Positions 58,302 through 64,000 of a stretch of 64,000 bases of DNA are shown one piece after another. The notes beneath the pieces were generated by a model. It made no database searches. It was not told the origin of the DNA and worked only from the letters and a program-made list of their open reading frames with translations. Source of the stretch: Paenibacillus phytohabitans (lineage in GTDB: Bacteria > Bacillota > Bacilli > Paenibacillales > Paenibacillaceae); the NCBI RefSeq assembly GCF_013141775.1, contig NZ_WHOB01000068.1:1-64000 (forward strand), in the 5' to 3' direction. Made by a program: the position numbers and the translations under genes. Every line of letters begins with the position of its first letter. Positions within the stretch are counted from its first letter, which is position 1.

Positions 58302-58957
58302 TTAGCCCACCCCCGGAATTTCGCATAGGCCGAATCATAGTCGGCGAAATCATGTACTTCCTCCAGCACCACGGAGGCTGTTTTTTGTTTCTCCAGCGCA
58401 GAATAGCGCTTGTCATCAATCGGCTGCTTAATCCGGTTGCCGGAAGGCAGCTCGAGTACGGCAAAGTTTCTGGTTTTGTCCTGATACTGGGTTTTGTACA
58501 CCCCGACAAGATCCACATCCGTCGTGATGGACACCTTCAGATTCGCCAGATCCTCCGTTGCCGTCTTCTGGTCACCGTATGATTTCAGCGTGGTCCAGGA
58601 GGACAGCCGGATCTCATTCTTCTGATCAGCATCTGTTACCAGCTCCGCATCCATGAACTGCAGTGTCCATACGGTGTCGCCTGTAGCATAATTGCCGTCG
58701 TTCGGCAGCAGCTCGTTATCCGGCAGTACGGTCATGTCGCTGCCGATCAGATCGCCCACCTTGCCTTCGACCACCCGGTAATCCCACGGCACGCGCGACA
58801 CGCTGTCCGTTGTTTCGGTATCGGTGTGGAACACACTGCTGCTGTTTCCCGAGCATGCGCTTAGCAGCATGACTGCCAGAAGCAGCATTGCGGTCAGCGC
58901 CCCGGCCCGGAATCTGCGTCCGGCAGCACGTCCCTCTCTACCCTTGTTCATCTTCAA
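58298..58957 (-). CDS. Lipoprotein of the DUF350 operon, unrecognised family
   Basis: Encodes 219 residues. A basic N terminus and hydrophobic helix end in the lipobox LLSAC (Cys35), followed by about 180 residues of mixed alpha/beta character (VPWDYRVVEGKVGDLIGSD, TVWTLQFMDAELV, RNFAVLELPSGNRIKQPIDD). It has no cysteine after the lipid anchor. The gene overlaps the upstream synthetase gene by 20 bp and the downstream DUF350 gene by 4 bp, so the three products probably work together. I do not recognise the family. Confidence 0.78.
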   Translation of the reverse strand: MKMNKGREGRAAGRRFRAGALTAMLLLAVMLLSACSGNSSSVFHTDTETTDSVSRVPWDYRVVEGKVGDLIGSDMTVLPDNELLPNDGNYATGDTVWTLQFMDAELVTDADQKNEIRLSSWTTLKSYGDQKTATEDLANLKVSITTDVDLVGVYKTQYQDKTRNFAVLELPSGNRIKQPIDDKRYSALEKQKTASVVLEEVHDFADYDSAYAKFRGWAN

Positions 58958-60161
58958 GCCCCCTCACTCCTAGCGCGATAAAATGACTGGCATTGCCTGT
59001 AATCGGTCCGCCAGCCCGGCCGAGCAGCCCGCAGGGCTTCCCGTTAATCACGAACATACCGGTCAGCAGGTGAAGCTCCCCTTCGCTGGTCTGAATCCGG
59101 GCCATTTCGGCTCTTTTTTGATAGACCACCGGGAACAGCTGGCTGCTGTCATACCCTTCCTCATCCTCTATTTCAAGCGTTCCGCTATCATCAAAAATCC
59201 GCACGGACCCGCCTTCCCGGCCGAAGACAGACTTGGACACAAAGCTTTCGGAGAATACCGCCTTATTGTACGTAGGCAGTATGTAACGGGAGATGACCTG
59301 GCGTTCCTCTTCGCTGAACAGCAGACCCAGCTCATACATCCCCCATACCGCAGCAATCAGCCCCTTGGATTGCAGGATAATACTATGCGGCCCGTTGAAC
59401 AGCTGTAGCTTCCCCGTCTCGATGGCGTATGCCAGGGCGTCGCCGCCTTCATCTACAGCCATCCACTCCTTGGGATAGAGCGCGAACATCCGCTCAATGA
59501 TCAGGTCCTCTGCGTCCTTCACTACACCTTCATCAATCCACAGGTCCAGGCAATCGACGCAGCGGATATCCAGTCCGCTATGCGCTGCCAGGGCATCAAT
59601 CGTTCCTGTATCCTCCTGATGGCTGCCATAGGCTACACAGGCTGCCGTATCTGGACGTTCAGCGCCCCAGGCTGCGGCAAGCTGCTGCTTCATTGCGGCA
59701 TTCGGATTCCCGATGCCCGCCTCTGCGCAGATCCACGGCGTGGCGATAGAGGCCTCCACATAGCCGGTCGGTGTATCCGCATTCAGCTCCAGCAGCTTAA
59801 TGGTTCCGTCGCCGGCTACAGCAAAGTCGAACCGGGCATACCGGCTGATCAGCCCCGGCTCAGGCACAGGGCAGTCGTCGAGCATCTGCCACAGCACCGG
59901 GGGAATTCCCAGCAGATCATACAGGTCATGCTTAAGATGGACGTAGCGGACCGCCTTATCCAGAATCATCCACAGTCCTGAAGAGGCTTCCTTCAGTTCC
60001 CGGTAGGTCTCGCCGCGCATCACAGCTATTGCATCCAGCCAATATTCCTCTTCCTCCAGGTCAGCCCAGGTGAAGCCCAGCTCATGCAGCTGCTGTACCC
60101 GGGGTGCCCGCTCCAGAGCGGACTGGTCCAGATATTCGAAGACGCTCTCTGCCGGGATCAT
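58938..60161 (-). CDS. Glutathionylspermidine synthase-like ATP-grasp protein
   Basis: Encodes 407 residues resembling the synthetase domain of GspS and the YgiC/YjfC proteins. The ATP-grasp core includes RYARFDFAVAGDGTIKLLELNADTPTGYVEASIA (about residues 107-140), a region binding ADP and Mg, KLQLFNGPHSIILQSKGLIAAVW, and the C-terminal LTGMFVINGKPCGLLGRAGGPITGNASHF. Such enzymes ligate a peptide carboxylate to an amine such as spermidine. The amidase domain of full GspS is absent. Its start overlaps the Ser-rich protein gene by 4 bp (ATGA). Its true substrates in Gram-positives, which often lack glutathione, are unknown. Confidence 0.9.
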   Translation of the reverse strand: MIPAESVFEYLDQSALERAPRVQQLHELGFTWADLEEEEYWLDAIAVMRGETYRELKEASSGLWMILDKAVRYVHLKHDLYDLLGIPPVLWQMLDDCPVPEPGLISRYARFDFAVAGDGTIKLLELNADTPTGYVEASIATPWICAEAGIGNPNAAMKQQLAAAWGAERPDTAACVAYGSHQEDTGTIDALAAHSGLDIRCVDCLDLWIDEGVVKDAEDLIIERMFALYPKEWMAVDEGGDALAYAIETGKLQLFNGPHSIILQSKGLIAAVWGMYELGLLFSEEERQVISRYILPTYNKAVFSESFVSKSVFGREGGSVRIFDDSGTLEIEDEEGYDSSQLFPVVYQKRAEMARIQTSEGELHLLTGMFVINGKPCGLLGRAGGPITGNASHFIALGVRGLEDEQG

Positions 60162-60862
60162 CCGCCGAAGCCGCTCTTGCTTGAGCTTTTGCCGGAGCTT
60201 TTACTGGAGCTGGATTTGGACGTGGATGAGCTTGATTTGCCCGAGCCCAGCCCGCTGGAGGTGCCGCCGATTCCGCCTGATTTCGAAGAGGTTTTCCTTC
60301 TGGTGATGGAGCCGGTCGATGAAGTCGAGGTCTTCGGTTTCACCACTGATCCGGCTACAGGCTTGTTCTGGAAGCTGCCGCTGCTGTAGGTTGGCGGCTT
60401 ATAGGCAGTGCGTGTGCCTCCGTAATAAGTCGGCCGGTCATTGTACCAGCCTCTTGAAGAGTAGAACGAGCCGCTGTTGAACAGCATGTGGTACAGAAGC
60501 ACATCATCCCAGCCGAATCCCGAGTTATAACCGCCATAGTTGTTGATAACCGTTGTCCCGCCTGAGGTTACCGCTCCCTGTCCTTCCTGGACAGTCTCTT
60601 CCTGATTCTCATCCGGATAGGGAATATTCCAGTCAACATTCTTGTCGAAATAATTCTTAACTTCCTCGGTAGACCAGGACACCAGCTTCGGTTCATCCCC
60701 TGTACCGCCGGTACTCCCGCTGGCACCAGCGCCTCCGGGAATAAATAAAGCATTGGCCAGCAGGGCAATGCCGAGCGAGGTCGACAATACGCGGATCGGC
60801 TTGCCGTCAGGGGTGAACAGCCTGCTTACAGCAGGCTCTTTAACATTTTCGTCTTTTGCCAA
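60158..60862 (-). CDS. Ser/Gly/Lys-rich protein of the glutathionylspermidine synthase-like operon
   Basis: Encodes 234 residues. One hydrophobic segment (about 25-47) follows a polar N terminus; then an acidic section (SWSTEEVKNYFDKNVDWNIPYPDENQEE), a Gly/Tyr-rich section (INNYGGYNSGFGWDDVLLYHMLF), and a low-complexity Ser/Lys/Gly tail from residue 165 with many SSKS repeats. It is encoded upstream of the synthetase gene with a 4-bp overlap. In E. coli the equivalent neighbour of YgiC is YgiB (DUF1190); this protein is similarly placed, but I cannot claim homology. Confidence 0.75.
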   Translation of the reverse strand: MAKDENVKEPAVSRLFTPDGKPIRVLSTSLGIALLANALFIPGGAGASGSTGGTGDEPKLVSWSTEEVKNYFDKNVDWNIPYPDENQEETVQEGQGAVTSGGTTVINNYGGYNSGFGWDDVLLYHMLFNSGSFYSSRGWYNDRPTYYGGTRTAYKPPTYSSGSFQNKPVAGSVVKPKTSTSSTGSITRRKTSSKSGGIGGTSSGLGSGKSSSSTSKSSSSKSSGKSSSKSGFGG

Positions 60863-60891
60863 CTTGGGCCCTCCTTTCCTGATAATGTTCT

Positions 60892-61098
60892 TTAACCTTC
60901 GGTACGCATCGGAACCAGCAGAAGCTCAAGCTTCCCTTCGTCCACATTCAGTCGGCCCTCTACCGCCTCGAACTCACGGCCGCCTACGACTATATAATTC
61001 ACATGCTCCAGGGCCGTAATCATGTTCATGCTCCAGACGCGCTCCTCAATAATCTGCAGCTCGCCTTCGGGCATCTTCTCAAACAGGATGACATTCAT
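60892..61098 (-). CDS. Small protein of 68 residues, unrecognised
   Basis: Encodes 68 residues with a regular alternation of strands (NVILFEKMPEGELQIIEERVW, YIVVGGREFEAVEGRLNVDEGKLELLLVPM). No known motif. The ATG at 61098 has GGAG about 11 nt upstream. A TTG at 61134 in the same frame would add twelve residues but has no ribosome site. It lies 29 bp upstream of the Ser-rich protein gene and 38 bp downstream of the damaged transporter, so it is the likely first intact gene of the operon. Confidence 0.6.
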   Translation of the reverse strand: MNVILFEKMPEGELQIIEERVWSMNMITALEHVNYIVVGGREFEAVEGRLNVDEGKLELLLVPMRTEG

Positions 61099-61136
61099 TC
61101 CATTATCCACTCCATACCAATCCCTTCTGAACAATC

Positions 61137-62487
61137 TTATGCTTCTGATACGCTGCCGCTATTATTTCGTTTCAACTCGCGCAGCCTGGAATACCTATAC
61201 CACAGCACCAGGCTTAATGAACATAAACTCACCACAAACAGCAGAATGTAAACATGCTTGTAGGCGGCGGCAGGCGCCAGATTCCGCTTAGCATGCAGCA
61301 GCAAGCCTAGGGCGGCGACAGAAACGGAGCCGCCGAAGAACTGGATCAGCTGCAGCAGCCCCATGCCGGAGCCGATCCAGCTGCGGGGAAGAATGCCCGA
61401 CGCCTCATTGTTCAGGGAAGCCATGGTCGCCGAGAATGACGGCGAGAAGCACAGATAACCCGCGAGCAGAATGAACGGGGATACGGACAGCTTCATGGCA
61501 AAGACGGCCAGGACAGCGGTGAGCACCACATGGCCGATAATCAGGAACCGGAGGTTGCCGTAGCGGTCTATCCAGTGGCCGACGTAGCGGGTCAGAATCG
61601 CGGACAGAATCGCTCCCGGCGCGATGAACAAGCCGATGCTCAGCGCCGATTCATGGAACAGGCCCGCCAGGGCAAGCGGCATGAGGAACAGATTGCCGAG
61701 GTTCAGCACCAGAATGCAGAACCCGATGGCAGTCAGCTTCAGATACCCGGGCATGCGCAGCAGCTGAGGGTTAATGAAGGAGTTCTCCGCTTGGGCCAGA
61801 TGGCGGGCATGAATAAGCAGCGACACTACACTGGCCGCAAGCCACAGGTAGGACTGGCTGGTGACCGCCAGCAGCAGGCTGCCTGCGTTAAGAACCGTCA
61901 GGGCCGCCCCCGTCACATCAAAAGCGGCGGGCTGGGGCTGTTCCTTCGGCAGCAGATGCAGCAGCACAGGCAGAACAATCAGCACGAGGCAGGTGATGCC
62001 GAACAGGCCGTTCCAGCCGAAATACTGGCTGATCAGACCGCCGATAATCGGCCCGAGCCCGAATGCCATCGCGCTGCCTGCGGAGATCATGGCGATAGCT
62101 GCGCCGCGTCTCCCGAGAGGAACATAGCGGCTGGCCAGCACAAGTCCGAGGCCTGCCATAACTCCTGCTCCTGCAGACTGCAGGATACGGGTCAACAGCA
62201 GGATGCTGAAGCTGTGCGCGAATAATCCGCAGACGGAGGCCAGACCCAGCGTAGTCAGGCCGATGGTCAGCAGTCTGCGGATCGGCACCAGGTCAGGGCA
62301 GCCTGCTGTAGATCACAGTTGACAGGGCATAACCGATGGAATAGCTCGATATGATCCACGAGCCCAGGTCCGCTGATATGTGCAGATCCTGAATAATTGT
62401 GGGCAGCGATACATTAAACATAGTGGTGTTCATAACAACGATAAACAGGCAAAAGGTCCATAGGGGCATTACAACTTTGTCGTTCAT
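61137..62487 (-). pseudogene. MFS multidrug transporter (DHA2-type) broken by a frameshift
   Basis: The first 64 residues (62487 down to 62293: MNDKVVMPLWTFCLFIVVMNTTMFNVSLPTI to YALSTVIYSRLP) and the remaining ~380 (62288 down to 61137: PIRRLLTIGLTTLGLASVCGL onward) together make one 14-helix MFS exporter of the EmrB/QacA type. They are in different frames. Near 62293-62305 the minus strand reads AGGCTGCCCTGACCTGGTGCCG; removing one base from CCCT would restore the normal motif-A loop D-L-V-P-I-R-R. The gene is either a recent pseudogene, a sequencing error, or (least likely) subject to frameshifting. No other damage is seen. Confidence 0.8.
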
Positions 62488-62586
62488 TACTCCATCCCTA
62501 TCTATATTATCTGTTCAGGCTCAACTAAATTCTATGCCTAACAATTAATAATGGCAATGTCCTTAGGATGAATGCCCCCGGCTGAT

Positions 62587-63723
62587 TTATAGCACCTTCT
62601 GGACCCAGCTGTCTATGACATGATCCGGCCGGATGCCTAAATCCCGCTGCAGCAATTCCTTATATTTATCATAGTGTTTCCTAAACCCGATGAAATCTCC
62701 CAGGTCGGCGTAACTTCTCAGCACCAGCCGGCAGATTTGATCGGAATACGGGTCCAGTGCCTGCAGAACCAGCAGCCTGTCCAGTGCCTGCCGGGGACGT
62801 ACGGAGGATAATTCATATTCGGCCGAATGCAGCGACATGCGGATGAAGCGGATCTGCAATTCCTTGCGCCGCGTTTCTGCCCAGTCATAATGATGCTCTT
62901 CCAGATAATCTCCGCGGTACAGACTCAGCACCGCTTCTCTGCGCGCCCATTCCTCTTCCGATTCCACAGAGGTACTGCAGTATCCCTGCTCGAACTCTTC
63001 CAGATCAAGCAGCACATTCTCCTTGGTCAGCCTGTACCGCTCCTGCGAGAACTCAACCTGCACGTCCATATCCCAGGCCTTAAGCAGTTTACGGATATGG
63101 TACACCGTTGTATGCAGGTTGGTTACTGCCTTCTCCGGTTGGAAGTCCGGCCAGACCCAATCCACAATGGTATCCTTAAGAATCCATTGGCCGCGGTTAT
63201 GGAGCAGCAGGGCGAACACTTCCTGCGCTTTGCTGGTTCTCCACTGCATCTTGCGTCCGGGCTCCGTGCTGTCCATGAACTCGAGACGTTTGAAGCAGAG
63301 AATCGAGAGCTGCTTGACGGCAGCTGCAGGCTCCGGGGGCGTCTCCACACGCGCTTCATTCTGCTCTATGCGAATCTCCAGGCGTTCGAGCGTCTTGCTC
63401 AGGCGCTGGGAGGTTACCGGCTTCAGCAGATAGTCGGCAGCGTTCAGTTCAAAAGCCTCAATAGCATACTCACTGTATGCTGTGATATAGACAATCCGCG
63501 TGCTCCGGTCCAGACCGGCAATATATTCGCCGGCTTCCAGCCCGTTCATCTCCGGCATGCCTATATCCAGGAAGACGATATCCGCCTTCTCCCGCTCCAG
63601 ATGCTCCAGTCCCCGTCTAGCCGACGTATACTTGCCGGTAATCTCCAGACGTCCGTCTTTCAGGAGCAGGCGCTCCAGATGCTGCAATGCAGGCTTTTCA
63701 TCATCGATTAGTATCGCTTTCAT
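62587..63723 (-). CDS. Response regulator with SARP/BTAD-type output domain
   Basis: Encodes 378 residues. A CheY receiver (1-120) with Asp53 (IVFLDIGMP) is followed by a winged-helix DNA-binding segment (about 160-245; LLLHNRGQWILKDTIVDWVWPDFQPEKAVTNLHTTVYHIRKLL) and a bacterial transcriptional activation (BTAD) helical domain to the C terminus, as in SARP regulators. GAGGTGAG precedes the ATG. It lies 40 bp after the histidine kinase gene that runs off the window and 99 bp upstream of the damaged transporter, which it may once have controlled. Confidence 0.88.
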   Translation of the reverse strand: MKAILIDDEKPALQHLERLLLKDGRLEITGKYTSARRGLEHLEREKADIVFLDIGMPEMNGLEAGEYIAGLDRSTRIVYITAYSEYAIEAFELNAADYLLKPVTSQRLSKTLERLEIRIEQNEARVETPPEPAAAVKQLSILCFKRLEFMDSTEPGRKMQWRTSKAQEVFALLLHNRGQWILKDTIVDWVWPDFQPEKAVTNLHTTVYHIRKLLKAWDMDVQVEFSQERYRLTKENVLLDLEEFEQGYCSTSVESEEEWARREAVLSLYRGDYLEEHHYDWAETRRKELQIRFIRMSLHSAEYELSSVRPRQALDRLLVLQALDPYSDQICRLVLRSYADLGDFIGFRKHYDKYKELLQRDLGIRPDHVIDSWVQKVL

Positions 63724-63763
63724 TGAAAGGACTCACCTCATGTCATCGTTCTCGAGTTGTCAC

Positions 63764-64000
63764 TTACCTGGGAATTGTATAAGATATCGCCGTCCCCTGG
63801 CCGGGAACACTGTGGATACTCAGGCCTGTTCCGTACATTTTGAGCAGCCGGCGCTGAATATTCCGCAGTCCGATACCGCCCTCTGTCCGCTCTTCTGACA
63901 GAACCTCCGCTATCCGCTGAGGAGACATCCCGACACCATCATCTTTGACGGCAACCACAAGCTGGCCGGGCAACAGCTGAATCGACAGCCGCACTGTCCC
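63764..64000 (-). CDS. Histidine kinase, C-terminal fragment (runs off the window)
   Basis: Only the last 78 residues are present: VVAVKDDGVGMSPQRIAEVL, GGIGLRNIQRRLLKMYG and the terminal TAISYTIPR form the N, G1 and G2 boxes of a HATPase domain of the LytS/YesM-like class. The frame is open to the window edge, so the start lies beyond 64000. It pairs with the SARP-type response regulator 40 bp downstream. Confidence 0.88.
   Translation of the reverse strand, partial: GTVRLSIQLLPGQLVVAVKDDGVGMSPQRIAEVLSEERTEGGIGLRNIQRRLLKMYGTGLSIHSVPGQGTAISYTIPR

Overview
The window looks like a chromosomal segment of a Paenibacillus-type Firmicute. This is an inference from gene content: several YesM/YesN-type histidine kinase/AraC response regulator pairs beside sugar-binding lipoproteins, a class D sortase with an LPDTA substrate, a DUF2339/DUF3999 pair, a YdjO-like protein next to a cold-shock gene, a ydaJKLMN-like exopolysaccharide operon, strong AGGAGG ribosome sites with frequent TTG and GTG starts, and intergenic spaces rich in degenerate repeats. 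I see no rRNA, tRNA, CRISPR array, insertion sequence or prophage.

Region 1 (1-10000): a 51-bp tandem repeat and a DinB-like gene, then an alpha-glucoside locus on the minus strand. It has a LacI regulator, an AglE-like binding lipoprotein, AglF- and AglG-like permeases and a fused GH65 disaccharide phosphorylase/beta-phosphoglucomutase. Together they would import an alpha-glucoside, phosphorolyse it and deliver glucose 6-phosphate. Four near-identical 14-bp palindromes and one full CcpA cre match lie around the regulator and the binding-protein promoter. Region 2 (9850-11200) has no genes and is packed with short tandem arrays and one copy of a 184-bp dispersed element.

Region 3 (11200-18050): a luciferase-like oxidoreductase, a sortase substrate and its sortase, peptidase T, and two HxlR-type regulators, one in an operon with an Old Yellow Enzyme. 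Region 4 (18200-29800): a probable uronate-polysaccharide locus made of ABC permeases, kinase, regulator, binding protein, a divergent cytosolic heparinase II/III-like lyase and a KdgF-like cupin, followed by convergent hxlAB. Region 5 (30000-38600): a MATE transporter, an orphan kinase-regulator-binding protein set without permeases, small membrane and cold-shock genes, and hydrolases.

Region 6 (38570-46980): HAD, DUF3999 and DUF2339 genes, a copper amine oxidase-like stalk protein, a MITE-like repeat, a membrane diguanylate cyclase and zinc-independent ribosomal protein L31. Region 7 (47200-56700): an SDR-like protein and a six-gene c-di-GMP-linked exopolysaccharide operon. It resembles Bacillus subtilis ydaJKLMN but is reordered, with the degenerate-GGDEF receptor last and an added WsfD-like membrane glycosyltransferase. 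Region 8 (56790-64000): a potassium channel with an RCK-type domain, a compact operon (Ser-rich protein, glutathionylspermidine synthase-like enzyme, lipoprotein, DUF350 membrane protein), a frameshifted MFS transporter, and a response regulator with a SARP-type output domain beside a kinase that runs off the window.
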